This document shows, one piece after another, positions 10,489 to 20,388 of a stretch of 64,000 nucleotides of DNA. A model generated the notes under the pieces. The model saw only the letters and a list, made by a program, of their open reading frames with translations, searched no databases and had not been told where the DNA came from. Both the position numbers and the translations under genes were made by a program. Position 1 is the first letter of the stretch, and the number at the start of each line of letters is the position of its first letter. This DNA is from an uncultured Alphaproteobacteria bacterium (lineage in GTDB: Bacteria; Pseudomonadota; Alphaproteobacteria; Micropepsales; Micropepsaceae), in the NCBI GenBank assembly GCA_902826695.1, contig CADEFU010000011.1:62001-126000 (forward strand), written 5' to 3'.

Positions 10489-11010
10489 CTAGCTCTTGCC
10501 GCCGAACCGCTGCTCAAAATAGAGCCCAAGCCTTAGCCGCAAATCCTCGCCCACCTCGCGTGCCGCGCGTTCTTGCGCGTCGCGCTCTGCGGATTGCGTC
10601 GCGAACTGGCTGTCCGGCGCCACGTTGTAGGCGGCGATCGCGCGCGCCAGCCCCTTGTCCAGCACCTCGCCCGACACCGTATCGCGCAACTCGTAGTGCG
10701 CGGTCAGGCGGTAATTGTAGCGCGTGATCTGCGTGTTCGCCTGAATCGCGAGCCCTTCTTTCACGTCATCGAGTTTGACGACGAGTTTGTAGGCAGCCGA
10801 GCCCGGCGTCCCTTCCGGCGTCAACGCGTCCATCAACTGATTGCGCAGATGCACGCCCTGGCGCCCGGGGATCGGTTCAACGAACACCTGGCTGAAATAG
10901 GTCTCCATCCCGTCAGGCGTCGTGCCCGTCGCATAGAGCGGACGAAACCCGCACGCGCTGACCGAAAGTGCCAAGCCGGCAGAGAGAACAACGCCCAGCA
11001 ACCTACTCAT
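10489..11010 (-). CDS. lptE: LPS-assembly lipoprotein LptE
   Basis: 173 residues with a lipoprotein signal peptide whose lipobox reads LSVSAC, making the acylated cysteine residue 21. The mature part begins CGFRPLYA, which is diagnostic for LptE/RlpB. LptE plugs the LptD barrel that inserts lipopolysaccharide into the outer membrane. The start overlaps the leuS stop by 4 bp (ATGA), so its synthesis is probably coupled to LeuS. A hairpin (10452-10470, TTCCCCT/AGGGGAA-type arms) lies between its stop and holA. Confidence 0.93.
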   Translation of the reverse strand: MSRLLGVVLSAGLALSVSACGFRPLYATGTTPDGMETYFSQVFVEPIPGRQGVHLRNQLMDALTPEGTPGSAAYKLVVKLDDVKEGLAIQANTQITRYNYRLTAHYELRDTVSGEVLDKGLARAIAAYNVAPDSQFATQSAERDAQERAAREVGEDLRLRLGLYFEQRFGGKS

Positions 11011-13577
11011 CGTTCCACCACAATGTTCGCGATCCGGTTCGGCACGATAATGACCTTTTTGACGCGCCGCCCGTCAATGGCCTTCACGACGGTTTCGAGC
11101 GCCAAAACCGCCGCTTCGACCGCTTTCGCGTCCGCATCCTTGGCCATGGTGATCTCGTCGCGCCGTTTACCGTCGACCTGAATCGCAATGGTCACAGTAT
11201 CCTGGCGCGTGAGGGCGGGGTCCGCCTTCGGCCAGGCCGTGTGCACAACCAGAGCTTTGTGCCCCAGCGCCTGCCAGCATTCTTCCGCCAAGTGCGGCAC
11301 CATCGGGTTCATCAGAACGACGAGGATCTCAAGCGCTTCGCGCAATGCCCAGTGCCCGTCGGCACCGGCCGGTTTGTAGTCCGCCAGGAAATTGACGAAT
11401 TCGTACATCCGCGCGACCGACGTGTTGAAGCGAAAGCGCTCCAAGCCCTCGGTCACGGCCACGATCGTGCGATGTGCCACCTGGCGCAGTTCAAGCGCTG
11501 CCGGACTGAACGAAGCCGGCGCCGGCGCGCCGGGCGCGGGCAGGGCAGGGGCTGCCTCGCCCACGATCCGCCACACCCGCTGCACAAAGCGCCACGCGCC
11601 CTCGATACCCGAGTCGCTCCATTCGCTGTCGCGCTCCGGCGGCGAGTCCGACATCATAAACCAACGCGCCGCATCGACGCCGTACGTGTCCGCGACCGCT
11701 TCCGGCGGGACAACGTTCTTCTTCGACTTCGACATCTTTTCGACCGCGCCGATCGTGACGCGGTGATTGGTCCCGCGTTTGACGGCCATGTCGTCGCGCC
11801 GCTCGACCTCTTCCGGGAACAGGTACTTGCCGTCCGGATCCTTGTAGGTCTCGTGCGTGATCATGCCTTGGGTGAAGAGCCCCGCGAACGGTTCGCTCAC
11901 CCCGGCATAGCCTGAGGCCTTCATCGCCCGCGTGAAGAACCGCGAGTAGAGCAAATGCAAAATCGCATGCTCGATCCCGCCGATATACTGATCGACCGGC
12001 AGCCAGTAATCGACCGCTTCCTTGTTCGTCGGCAGCGTCGCCGTGTTGTCGCAAAACCGCGCGAAGTACCAGGACGAGTCCACAAACGTGTCCATCGTGT
12101 CGGTGTCACGCCGCGCCGGTTTTCCGCAACTGGGACACGCCACGTTCTTCCATGTCGGATGCCGCTCAAGCGGGCTCCCCGGTTGATCGAACGTCGCGTC
12201 TTCCGGCAGCTTTACCGGCAAGTCCTTGTCGGGTACCGGCACCACGCCGCAGGCCGTGCAATGGATCATCGGGATCGGACAGCCCCAATACCGCTGCCGG
12301 CTTACCCCCCAATCGCGCAGACGATAGGTGACCGTGCCCGTTCCGGCCTTCATCGCCTCGAGCTTCTTGATGACGGCCCGCTTCGCATCCGGCACGCTCA
12401 TCCCATCCATGAAGTCCGAGTTGAACAGCTTGCCGTCGCCGACATAGGCCTCTTTGCCAACGGTAAACGTTTTCGGGTTTTCGCCGTCCGGGATTACGAC
12501 CGGAATGACCGGCAGTCCGTACTTTCGCGCAAAGTCCAAGTCGCGTTGGTCGTGCGCCGGACATCCGAAGATCGCGCCCAGCCCATATTCCATCAGCACG
12601 AAGTTCGCGATGTAAACGGGCAGTGTCTGCCCCTCGACAAACGGGTGCTTCGCTTTGATCCCCGTATCGAAGCCCATCTTCTCTGCGGTTTCGATCGCGG
12701 CCTCGGTCGTCCCGATCCGCTTACATTCGGCGATGAAGTCGACGAGCGCTTTGTTCTTCGACGCCAAGTCCTGCGCGATCGGATGGTCCGGCGAAATCGC
12801 GCAGAAACTCGCGCCGAACAAAGTGTCCGGCCGCGTCGTAAAAACCTCCAGCGATTTGTGCTTCGGATCCGTCAACGTGAACGTGACCCGGGCGCCTTCC
12901 GACCGCCCGATCCAGTTCCGCTGCATCAGCCGAACCTTGTCCGGCCAACGGTCGAGATCGTCGATCGCGGTCAGCAGCTCTTCCGCCATGTCGGCAATCT
13001 TGAAGAACCATTGCGTCAGCTTGCGCTGCTCGACGAGCGCGCCCGAGCGCCAGCCGCGCCCATCGATGACCTGCTCGTTCGCCAAGACGGTGTGATCGAC
13101 CGGATCCCAGTTGACGTTCGCCTCCTTCCGCGCGACGAAGCCGTGCTTGTAGAAGTCGATGAACATCTTCTGCTGATGCTTGTAGTAGGCGGGATCGCAC
13201 GTGGCGAACTCGCGGCTCCAATCGATCGACAAGCCCAGCAGCTTCAGCTGCGACTTCATCGTCTCGACGTTCGCGTAAGTCCACTTCCCCGGATGAACCT
13301 TTTGCTCCATCGCCGCGTTCTCGGCCGGTAGGCCGAACGCGTCCCACCCCATCGGGTGCAGCACATTGAACCCGGCCGCCCGCTTGAACCGCGCAACGAC
13401 ATCGCCCATCACATAGTTGCGGCCATGCCCGATGTGGATCTTGCCCGAAGGGTACGGGAACATCTCGAGCACGTAGTACTTCGGTTTGGAGCGATCGATT
13501 TCTGCGCGAAAGACGTTCCCGTCTTCCCACGTCTTTTGCCACTTGGGCTCGACCTCGCGAGCGTTATAGCGCGACAT
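11007..13577 (-). CDS. leuS: Leucyl-tRNA synthetase
   Basis: 856 residues, full length for a bacterial LeuRS. The class I signatures are intact: [15 protein letters not shown] near residue 41 (HIGH) and [11 protein letters not shown] near residue 610 (KMSKS). The CP1 editing domain lies between them, and the zinc-ribbon-like cysteines CTACGVV and CPSCGK are present. It charges tRNA-Leu with leucine in the cytosol. It heads the minus-strand run leuS-lptE-holA. Confidence 0.97.
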   Translation of the reverse strand: MSRYNAREVEPKWQKTWEDGNVFRAEIDRSKPKYYVLEMFPYPSGKIHIGHGRNYVMGDVVARFKRAAGFNVLHPMGWDAFGLPAENAAMEQKVHPGKWTYANVETMKSQLKLLGLSIDWSREFATCDPAYYKHQQKMFIDFYKHGFVARKEANVNWDPVDHTVLANEQVIDGRGWRSGALVEQRKLTQWFFKIADMAEELLTAIDDLDRWPDKVRLMQRNWIGRSEGARVTFTLTDPKHKSLEVFTTRPDTLFGASFCAISPDHPIAQDLASKNKALVDFIAECKRIGTTEAAIETAEKMGFDTGIKAKHPFVEGQTLPVYIANFVLMEYGLGAIFGCPAHDQRDLDFARKYGLPVIPVVIPDGENPKTFTVGKEAYVGDGKLFNSDFMDGMSVPDAKRAVIKKLEAMKAGTGTVTYRLRDWGVSRQRYWGCPIPMIHCTACGVVPVPDKDLPVKLPEDATFDQPGSPLERHPTWKNVACPSCGKPARRDTDTMDTFVDSSWYFARFCDNTATLPTNKEAVDYWLPVDQYIGGIEHAILHLLYSRFFTRAMKASGYAGVSEPFAGLFTQGMITHETYKDPDGKYLFPEEVERRDDMAVKRGTNHRVTIGAVEKMSKSKKNVVPPEAVADTYGVDAARWFMMSDSPPERDSEWSDSGIEGAWRFVQRVWRIVGEAAPALPAPGAPAPASFSPAALELRQVAHRTIVAVTEGLERFRFNTSVARMYEFVNFLADYKPAGADGHWALREALEILVVLMNPMVPHLAEECWQALGHKALVVHTAWPKADPALTRQDTVTIAIQVDGKRRDEITMAKDADAKAVEAAVLALETVVKAIDGRRVKKVIIVPNRIANIVVER

Positions 13578-13691
13578 TTGAATTCTTATCCGTTCGGCTG
13601 AAGTTGCGGGACACTATCAGCGCACGCCGGAAACCGAGCTAGCGGCATCCAGCCGCGCCCGTTAGCCAATTCGGCAAAGACTTGAAGGAAC

Positions 13692-14177
13692 TTAGTCGCC
13701 GGCTTGGATCTTGAGCGCGCGCGCCTTGTTCAAGATGAGGTTCTCAAGCTTCGTGACCGTCTCTGGATCGACCGTCGCTTCGGTCCAGTTTCCGGACGAA
13801 CCCTTGAGCTCTTTGAACACGGTTACACGAAGAGCATCGGCCCTAAGTCGAGAGTCGAGAATGAACACGGCAACGCGCAGCCGTTCGTTGGGCGTCGCCG
13901 CCGGTGTGTGCCAGCCCGTCTTGATCGTCCCGCCAAACGGATCGGTCTGTTCCATGGGCATGAACGACAACGCATCCAAGCTCGCGCGCCACAGATGCTC
14001 GTTCACACCCACGCCCTTTTTCTGGGACGACGCTCCGCCGAACCAACCCCCGGTGTCCGAGGCATCGGCTGCCTTCGACGGCGGCGGCGCCTCGACCGTC
14101 GGCTTCGTCTTTTCCGGGTCCGACCCGCAGGCAGCAAGCATCAACGCAGCAACGGCAACACTCAGATACTTAGACAT
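13692..14177 (-). CDS. DUF3576 domain-containing lipoprotein
   Basis: 161 residues from the ATG at 14177 (MSKYLSVAVAALMLAACGSD); a longer frame exists upstream, but this start directly precedes a clear signal peptide and a LMLAAC lipobox. The conserved part (GVNEHLWRASLDALSFMPMEQTDPFGGTIKTGWHTP, residues about 55-90, and RVAVFILDSRLRADALRVTVFKE) is the DUF3576 domain common in Alphaproteobacteria. It should be anchored in the outer or inner membrane facing the periplasm. Function is unknown. It stands alone, 114 bp from leuS. Confidence 0.85.
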   Translation of the reverse strand: MSKYLSVAVAALMLAACGSDPEKTKPTVEAPPPSKAADASDTGGWFGGASSQKKGVGVNEHLWRASLDALSFMPMEQTDPFGGTIKTGWHTPAATPNERLRVAVFILDSRLRADALRVTVFKELKGSSGNWTEATVDPETVTKLENLILNKARALKIQAGD

Positions 14178-14495
14178 CGCGGATCCACTCGATTGCAGGG
14201 GCACCAGAACACAGGTGCCAGGAGCTTGGGGCCAAAGTGAGGCCGCGTTATACGCGAACGCTGTCGCGCTCGGCAATTGGCACGGGCATCAGTTGGCGAG
14301 ATTCTTCCCGGTTTGCAGCGACTCCCATGGTCAAGATGACAGGACCGAAACGTGTAGTTGCAGGCAGTCGGGCAACAGTGAAGTGACGGAATAACCTAAG
14401 TCGCCGCTAAGCGCTTGACCGGCCAACGCAAAAAACCGCATGTCTTCGGTTCGGGGGGAATTCTGGCTCGTTGGATTCAAGTGAAAGGCTAGTTC
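14178..14495. other. Intergenic region without a recognised gene
   Basis: 318 bp between the DUF3576 lipoprotein and the first porin, whose promoters should both lie here. I see no convincing coding frame, tRNA or terminator. A TTGACC hexamer near 14415 with GCATGT 17 bp on could be a weak promoter for the porin. Confidence 0.4.
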
Positions 14496-15803
14496 ATGAA
14501 GCGGTCGTGGCGTGCCCTTACGGCGGCATCTCTCCTGGTACTTTGCGCGCCGGCGAACGCTGAGCCCACATTCGATTGGGGCGGCCAGGGCAATTTTTCA
14601 GGCTTTTGGATCGACCAAGACGAACTCGTTGGCGGTGACGTCAACGGTTTCGGTTTTGCGGGCGAGGGCAAAGTTTGGGGCCGCGTTCGCAACGTGACCG
14701 ACAGCGGCATCGAATACGGTCTCCGCGCGCAGCTTCGCTTTCAATCGAGCGAGCATGAGTTCTCAAACGATGCAATCCGCGGCGCCCCCGACTTCGTCGA
14801 TGAGGTGTGGGTCTATGTGCAGACCGCGTTCGGCCGCCTGACGATCGGTCTCGAAGATGGCGCCGCCGACAGCGCCGGCATTTATTCGCCGGCCGTCTCC
14901 GACATCAACCGTATCGACGACGCCCGCGCGTTCGTGATTCAAGATCCGCTGCAGCCGAGCTTCGCCGCGTTCGAACCGAACGGCGCGCACCTGCGCACAG
15001 ACCTCAACGCGTCGGGCGACGCGCTCAAAGTGATCTACTATTCACCGCGCCTCATCGGCGTCCAGTTGTCGGCGTCCTACACGCCCGACCTGCGCCGCGG
15101 CCTCGATGAGCTGTTCAGCAGTTCGACTTCAGTCAACCGACAGGAAGACATTTGGGAAGTGGGCGTGAACTACCAAGGCTCACTGTCCAGCTTTGACGTC
15201 GGCTTCTACGCGGGCTACGTCGCCGGTTCAAACGGCGACCCGGGTATCACCGCGGTTCTGGTGACAGGAAATCCGTCCGGCACCCCTGGAACATTTAGCA
15301 GCAACGCCTTCGTGCCCGATGATCTGGAGGAATGGGGTGCGGGCGCGCAGATCGTCTACGAAGGATTGAAGGTTGGCGGTTCCTACCGCTCGACCAACAT
15401 CGCAGGTGGCGCCGGCCTAGCGGACGACAAAGTCGGGGGCGTCGCGTTCAGCTGTTTCATCGCAGTCAAGGGCTGCGTCCTGCCTAACGCTCGCACTGAA
15501 ATTTGGGGCGCCGGTATCGAATATGAAACCGGCCCGTGGAGTTTCGGCGTGAACTACGTCGATCTCACGGAAGAGCTCCCGCTCGCCAATACCGGTGGAC
15601 TCATACCAGTGAACTTCCAGCCGAGCGATCAGAAGGGTCAAGGCTGGTCGGGCGCGGTCGGCTATGAATTCGACGAAAACCTGCGCATGGGTGTCGGCTA
15701 CCAGCACTACAGCTTCGAGGGCCCGGCCAACGCCTGTGTAGCCGCGGCTTGCGACACGCTCGACGCCGATGTGGCGTATTTCGAGACGGCGTTTTCGTTC
15801 TAG
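14496..15803 (+). CDS. Outer-membrane porin, general-porin fold (copy 1 of a tandem pair)
   Basis: 435 residues with a signal peptide (MKRSWRALTAASLLVLCAPANA) and a sequence of alternating strands rich in Gly, Tyr and Asn. It ends in phenylalanine (VAYFETAFSF), the C-terminal signature recognised by the BAM machinery. Typical porin phrases include FGRLTIGLEDGAAD and VIYYSPRLIGVQLSASYTPD. It probably forms a trimeric 16-strand channel in the outer membrane; substrate preference cannot be read. Two cysteine pairs (FSCFIAVKGCVLP; CVAAACDT) suggest disulfides in surface loops. The next gene is a paralogue. Confidence 0.88.
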   Translation: MKRSWRALTAASLLVLCAPANAEPTFDWGGQGNFSGFWIDQDELVGGDVNGFGFAGEGKVWGRVRNVTDSGIEYGLRAQLRFQSSEHEFSNDAIRGAPDFVDEVWVYVQTAFGRLTIGLEDGAADSAGIYSPAVSDINRIDDARAFVIQDPLQPSFAAFEPNGAHLRTDLNASGDALKVIYYSPRLIGVQLSASYTPDLRRGLDELFSSSTSVNRQEDIWEVGVNYQGSLSSFDVGFYAGYVAGSNGDPGITAVLVTGNPSGTPGTFSSNAFVPDDLEEWGAGAQIVYEGLKVGGSYRSTNIAGGAGLADDKVGGVAFSCFIAVKGCVLPNARTEIWGAGIEYETGPWSFGVNYVDLTEELPLANTGGLIPVNFQPSDQKGQGWSGAVGYEFDENLRMGVGYQHYSFEGPANACVAAACDTLDADVAYFETAFSF

Positions 15804-15938
15804 GGGCGAATTTGGCCCCCCACCTGTGGTGCGTTTACCGTGGATTTACGCGGGCACCATAGGCATTATTGGCACTGACCAAGACACGCGTGTGCGTCGG
15901 GGCGGATGGGTTCGCGCTCGCGTGTGAGGAGGATGTGT

Positions 15939-17162
15939 ATGTCGCGTCTAGTTCCAATCGCCGCCGCAGCGTTGACGCTCAGCGTCGGTCTCGCCCACGC
16001 CCAAGATGCCCTCGATCGGGTCATCCTCAAGCTAAACGGACATGCCACTGGTGTCGTCGCCGGCATCGACCAATCGGTCATGGGCGAACTCGACCAGATG
16101 GCTTTCGCGATCGACACCGGCTTGTACGGTTCGGCGATTCTACCGCTGGACGGCGGTGGCGAAATCGGCGCGCGCATCGCGCTTGACGTCGACTACGCCA
16201 CGAACTTCGACTCGTTCCTGAACGACGCCGGCGCCTCGAATATCCTTGAGGAAGCCTGGCTCTACTGGGACGGCCGTTACGGCCGTATTCAGGCGGGCCT
16301 GATGGATGGTGCCGCCGACGTGCTCGGCATGACGGTTCCCTCGGTCAGCTCCGGCATCCGCGTCGACAATCCGGAAATCTATCTCGTCGGCTATCCTTGC
16401 CAAAACGCCCCATTCCCGAACTGTTCGTCTGATCCGGGTCTGCCAGGCTCGCTGTTCAACCCGAACGGGATGCAGCTGCGCTCCGACATTCACGGTTCGG
16501 ACGACTTCCTGAAGATCATGTACGTGACGCCGGTGATGGATGGCTTCCGCGCGGCGGTTTCCTATGCGCCGACGGCAACCCGCGACCCAGGCCAAATCTT
16601 CGACAACGATCAACGCAATGGCCAGAACGGCATCTGGGATATCGGGGCGAGCTACGTCGGCATGCTGGGCGACGTCGATCTGGGCGTCAGCGTCGGTTAC
16701 GTCGTCGGCGACGTGGTCAACGACCAGTTTTTCTCCGAGCTCGACGGCGTCGAGGAATACGGCGCCGCCGTGAAGCTGGGCTACCGCGAATGGACCTTTG
16801 GCGCTGCCTATCGCAACACGAATGTCGCTGGCGGCGGCCCGGTGGTGCAGGGCTTCGTCGCCAACGTGTATGAGGATGTGCGCACCGACATCTGGAGCTT
16901 CGGCTTGATGTACGAACGCGGCCCTTGGGCGGCGAGCGTGAACTACATCACCGCGAACGAGGAGATCCTGTTCTCGTCGCGCGAACAGGAAGGCAGGGGC
17001 CTGCAATTCGCGCTGGGTTATACGATCAACGAAAGCTTCCGGCTGACCGGCGGTTATCAGCGCTACGAGTTCAATCGCGACTCCGGCGGCTGCTTCACAT
17101 CCGGTTTCTGCGACACCCTCGACGCCAACGTCGGCTACGTCGAAACGACGTTCAGCTTCTAA
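15939..17162 (+). CDS. Outer-membrane porin, general-porin fold (copy 2 of a tandem pair)
   Basis: 407 residues from the ATG at 15939, chosen because a perfect AGGAGG (15927-15932) lies 6 bp upstream and the signal peptide MSRLVPIAAAALTLSVGLAHAQ follows. It shares with copy 1 the plan GRIQAGLMDGAADVLGM, MYVTPVMDGFRAAVSYAPT and a terminal CDTLDANVGYVETTFSF, so the two arose by duplication. It also has two Cys pairs in predicted loops (CQNAPFPNCSS; CFTSGFCDT). Its last 11 bp overlap the convergent TenI-like gene. Confidence 0.88.
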   Translation: MSRLVPIAAAALTLSVGLAHAQDALDRVILKLNGHATGVVAGIDQSVMGELDQMAFAIDTGLYGSAILPLDGGGEIGARIALDVDYATNFDSFLNDAGASNILEEAWLYWDGRYGRIQAGLMDGAADVLGMTVPSVSSGIRVDNPEIYLVGYPCQNAPFPNCSSDPGLPGSLFNPNGMQLRSDIHGSDDFLKIMYVTPVMDGFRAAVSYAPTATRDPGQIFDNDQRNGQNGIWDIGASYVGMLGDVDLGVSVGYVVGDVVNDQFFSELDGVEEYGAAVKLGYREWTFGAAYRNTNVAGGGPVVQGFVANVYEDVRTDIWSFGLMYERGPWAASVNYITANEEILFSSREQEGRGLQFALGYTINESFRLTGGYQRYEFNRDSGGCFTSGFCDTLDANVGYVETTFSF

Positions 17163-17781
17163 GCCAACCGCCGATCAATCCGATCCCAACGATCCGGTGC
17201 GCGATGAGCCGCCGGATCGTTTTCGTTTCGATCCCGCCGAGCGCATAGCAAACGTCCGTCTCGTGCGCCAAAAGAGCCAGCCGGGCCGCGCCTAACGCCG
17301 CCCGCTCGGGGTGGCTCGCAGTCGCAAACGCAGGCGAGACGAAGACCGCGTCCACACCAAGCCGCCGTGCCAGCCTGACTGCCCGCACGTTGTGCGCGGC
17401 GGTCGACACCAGCCAACGCGCTTTGCGCCTACGCACATCAACAATGCGCCCCATCCGCGCCTCGGGCAGATGCACGCCATCCGCACCCGACCGTTGAGCA
17501 AGCGCGACGTCGTCGGCGACCAACAGCAGCACGCGCCGCCCCCGGCAGATCGGCATCAAGGCCGCGACCAAAGCCGCCCTCGCCGCTGCATCGCGGTGCC
17601 GCACGACGACGGCCGCCCGCCCCATCGGCAGCGCGCGCACGGCGTCCGCCCAATCCGTCGTGCGCGTGTCGTCGGTGAAAAGCACAAGCGCCGGCAGCGC
17701 GCGCCTGCGCGCATGGCGCGCGTTGAGCGCCGCTGCATGGCGTGCGAGCTTCGCGCGCTTCTCGTCCAAAGACACCGTCAT
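17152..17781 (-). CDS. Thiamine phosphate synthase-like / TenI-like TIM-barrel protein, degenerate
   Basis: 209 residues from the ATG at 17781 (MTVSLDEKRAKLARHA). The barrel keeps recognisable ThiE/TenI landmarks: PALVLFTDD, LLLVADDVALAQRSGADGVHLPEA, WLVSTAAHNVRAVRLA, GVDAVFVSPAFATASHP and ALGGIETKTIRRL. Several catalytic positions of true ThiE look changed: the pyrimidine-binding NDR-type motif reads ADDVA, and HLGQxD reads HLPEAR. It may therefore be a TenI-like protein or a pseudoenzyme rather than the synthase. No other thiamine genes are nearby. Its start codon overlaps that of divergent yggS by two bases. Confidence 0.7.
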   Translation of the reverse strand: MTVSLDEKRAKLARHAAALNARHARRRALPALVLFTDDTRTTDWADAVRALPMGRAAVVVRHRDAAARAALVAALMPICRGRRVLLLVADDVALAQRSGADGVHLPEARMGRIVDVRRRKARWLVSTAAHNVRAVRLARRLGVDAVFVSPAFATASHPERAALGAARLALLAHETDVCYALGGIETKTIRRLIAHRIVGIGLIGGWLRS

Positions 17782-18463
17782 GACCGCGATCTTATCAGCC
17801 GACACGATCGGAGCGAACCTCAAGGATGTGCGCGCGCACATGGCCAAAGCCGCGGCCGTAGCGAGCCGCAAAGTCGAAGACGTCACGCTCATTGCGGTAA
17901 CCAAGACGCACGATGCTGCCGCGGTCGAGGCCGCCATCGCGGCCGGTCAAACAGTCTTCGGCGAAAATCGCGTGCAAGAAGCAAAGGGGAAATACGAATC
18001 CCTCAAAGCCGTTCACCCGGAGATCCGGCTTCACCTGATCGGTCCGCTTCAATCGAACAAGGCCCGTGACGCCGTGGCGCTCTTCGATGCGATTCACACG
18101 CTCGACCGCGAGAGCCTGGCGGAGGCCTTGAGTGCCGAGCTGAAGCGCCTCGGCCGTGCCATCAAACTCTTTGTTCAGGTCAACACTGGCGAAGAGCCGC
18201 AAAAGTCCGGCATCGCCCCACGCGAAACGCTGGCCTTCGTCGAACGCTGCCGCACCGTCCATGGCCTCACCGTTTCAGGCCTCATGTGCATTCCGCCAGT
18301 GGATGAGGAGCCCGCGCCGCACTTTGCGCTGCTTCTGAATCTTGCGCGCGACGCCGGCCTGTCCGAACTGTCGATGGGTATGAGCGGCGACTACGAAGCC
18401 GCGATCCGTCTAGGCGCGACACACGTGCGCGTTGGATCGGCAATCTTCGGCAGCCGCGCCTAG
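17780..18463 (+). CDS. yggS: YggS family pyridoxal-phosphate homeostasis protein
   Basis: 227 residues from the ATG at 17780. The single-domain PLP-binding barrel shows DVTLIAVTKTHDAAAVEAAI (Lys of the Schiff base), FGENRVQEAKGKYE, LHLIGPLQSNKARDAV, LFVQVNTGEEPQKSG and SMGMSGDYEAAIRLGATHVRVGSAIFG. All are diagnostic for YggS/PLPBP, which buffers free PLP in the cytosol. The start codon sits inside the start region of the divergent TenI-like gene, so each gene's ribosome-binding sequence lies in the other's coding region. The end overlaps convergent ribA by 4 bp. Confidence 0.95.
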   Translation: MTAILSADTIGANLKDVRAHMAKAAAVASRKVEDVTLIAVTKTHDAAAVEAAIAAGQTVFGENRVQEAKGKYESLKAVHPEIRLHLIGPLQSNKARDAVALFDAIHTLDRESLAEALSAELKRLGRAIKLFVQVNTGEEPQKSGIAPRETLAFVERCRTVHGLTVSGLMCIPPVDEEPAPHFALLLNLARDAGLSELSMGMSGDYEAAIRLGATHVRVGSAIFGSRA

Positions 18464-19626
18464 GTCAGGTGCCCCGCCTTCGCCTTCTTCGTTGCGAGGT
18501 AGACTTCGTTGTGCGGGTTGGTCGGAAAGCTATGCGCGACGCGCTCGATGACCTCGACCCCGAACCGCGACAGCGCCGCCACCTTGTCCGGATTGTTGGT
18601 CATCAACCTCACCGACGCGAAGCCCAAATACTTCAACATCTCCGCCGCCGCCGCGAACCCGCGCTCGTCGGCTTCAAAGCCTAGCCGTTCGTTCGCCTCG
18701 ATCGTATCGAACCCCTGGTCTTGCAGTTCATAGGCCTTGAGCTTGTTGATGAGCCCAATCCCGCGCCCCTCCTGCGCAAGGTAAAGCAGGATGCCTTGCC
18801 CCTGTTTGCCGATCGCCGCAATCGCGCCGCGCAGTTGGTCGCCGCAATCACATTTCAGTGAGCCCAGCAGGTCGCCCGTCAAACATTCCGAGTGCAATCG
18901 CACCAACACCGGCCCCGGCGGCTCCGGCGCGCCGATGATCAGCGCAAGGTGCTCCCGTCCACCGTTCGTCGGGCGAAACGCCAGCACATGCGTGTCTTCG
19001 GCCCCCGCCAGCGGCAGTCGCGCCCGCGCAGCGATCTTGAAGCTCGGCGAAGTATCATGCCCCTCAATATCGGTGGCGCGAACCCGCATCAGCCCCTCGC
19101 GCCCCGCAAGCCTCTCGGCCGCGCGCGCCTCCATCGGAACTTCGACGACGGCCGGCAGAAGGCCCGAGATCTTGGCCAATTTCACGCCCGCTTTCGCGCC
19201 GGCGGATAACGGCGAACGCTCAGCAAGCCAAGGCCCCATAAGCGGATTGTGCAGATCGCGTGTCGGGTCGGCGAGCACCTGCGCCGCGCGCGCGGCGTCC
19301 TCGCGGGGCAGCGGCACGGCGACGGCTTCTTCTGTGTACAAACGAATCTTCAGCGTCGCCGCGCGGTTATGCGTAAGCAACACACGCGGCGCCTTGCCAG
19401 ACCACTGTTTAAGCGCATCGATGACGGTCGGGCTCGCGAGCTCGGCTGCAACGACGAGCGACGCGGCCCCACGCGGTGGTTGCACCACCACCGGAAGCCC
19501 GCGGCGAAGCTCGGCCGCGGCACGATCGACCGCAACGGCACCACCCAGAAGCGCCCCGGCCAATGTCGACCCCTTCGCGCGCGGCGAAGCGCGCGGTTTC
19601 CGGCCTTTAGGCGCTATCGATTTCAT
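18460..19626 (-). CDS. ribA: GTP cyclohydrolase II (RibA) with vestigial N-terminal domain
   Basis: 388 residues from the ATG at 19626; an upstream in-frame start would add 25 residues without similarity. The C-terminal half is a complete GTP cyclohydrolase II: VLVRLHSECLTGDLLGSLKCDCGDQL holds the three zinc cysteines (248, 259, 261), followed by LYLAQEGRGIGLINKLKAYELQ and VRLMTNNPDKVAAL. The first 175 residues look like a diverged DHBP synthase domain, as in many alphaproteobacterial RibA proteins, and are probably not catalytic. It opens the riboflavin pathway by converting GTP to the diamino-pyrimidinone. Confidence 0.93.
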   Translation of the reverse strand: MKSIAPKGRKPRASPRAKGSTLAGALLGGAVAVDRAAAELRRGLPVVVQPPRGAASLVVAAELASPTVIDALKQWSGKAPRVLLTHNRAATLKIRLYTEEAVAVPLPREDAARAAQVLADPTRDLHNPLMGPWLAERSPLSAGAKAGVKLAKISGLLPAVVEVPMEARAAERLAGREGLMRVRATDIEGHDTSPSFKIAARARLPLAGAEDTHVLAFRPTNGGREHLALIIGAPEPPGPVLVRLHSECLTGDLLGSLKCDCGDQLRGAIAAIGKQGQGILLYLAQEGRGIGLINKLKAYELQDQGFDTIEANERLGFEADERGFAAAAEMLKYLGFASVRLMTNNPDKVAALSRFGVEVIERVAHSFPTNPHNEVYLATKKAKAGHLT

Positions 19627-19701
19627 GCCTCTCCCGCACTCCAATTCTGATTTGCTATAGCTTAGACAGAGACCCTCGCAAATCACGCGCAAAGAGACCA
19701 A

Positions 19702-20388
19702 ATGACCACGCCCCGCCGCGTTCTCCTGGTTGACGACGACAATGCCCTCCGCGAATCCCTAAAGGAACAGCTCGATTTGCTGGCGGAATTCATCGTTGCC
19801 GATGCGGCAACGGGTGCCGCCGCACTCGAAAAATCTAAGACGGAACTGCCGGATCTCGTGATCTTGGACGTCGGTTTACCTGACCTCGACGGCCGCGAGG
19901 TCTGCCGCCTCATGCGCAAAGCGGGCGTGCGCTGTCCGATCATTATGCTTACCGGCCACGTCGCCGAATCCGACGAAGTCATAGGCCTCGACGCCGGCGC
20001 GAACGACTACGTGACCAAGCCATTCAAGTTCGCCGTGCTCCTGGCGCGCATCCGCGCTCACCTGCGCAGCCACGCTCAAAGCGAAGACGCCGTCTTCAAA
20101 ATCGGCCAATACACGTTCCGCCCGTCGGCCAAACTGCTGACGGGCCCGAACAACAGCAAGGTCCGCCTCACCGAAAAAGAGACGTCGATTCTGAAGTTTC
20201 TCTATCGCGCAGGCGACAAAGTCGTCGGCCGCGAAGTGCTGCTGCACGAAGTCTGGGGCTACAATCCGACGGTCACGACGCACACGCTCGAGACGCATAT
20301 CTATCGCCTGCGCCAAAAGATCGAGAATGACCCGACGCACGCCAAGCTGCTCGTCACCGAAAGCGGCGGCTACCGTCTCGTGCCATGA
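19702..20388 (+). CDS. cenR: OmpR-family response regulator, CenR/OtpR type
   Basis: 228 residues: an N-terminal receiver with the acidic pocket D11-D13, phosphorylation site D56 (VILDVGLPDLDG), T84 and K106 (NDYVTKPFKF), then a C-terminal winged helix (LTEKETSILKFLYRAGDKVVGREVLLHEVWGYN and THTLETHIYRLRQKIE). The sequence closely matches what I know of the alphaproteobacterial cell-envelope regulator CenR/OtpR, which is usually encoded away from its kinase. No kinase is adjacent here. The symbol is from memory of the family and should be checked by alignment. Confidence 0.8.
   Translation: MTTPRRVLLVDDDNALRESLKEQLDLLAEFIVADAATGAAALEKSKTELPDLVILDVGLPDLDGREVCRLMRKAGVRCPIIMLTGHVAESDEVIGLDAGANDYVTKPFKFAVLLARIRAHLRSHAQSEDAVFKIGQYTFRPSAKLLTGPNNSKVRLTEKETSILKFLYRAGDKVVGREVLLHEVWGYNPTVTTHTLETHIYRLRQKIENDPTHAKLLVTESGGYRLVP

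Noticed and set aside
11955..13331. 458-residue plus-strand frame opposite leuS
   Set aside because: Shadow frame of leuS, Arg-rich, no family match.
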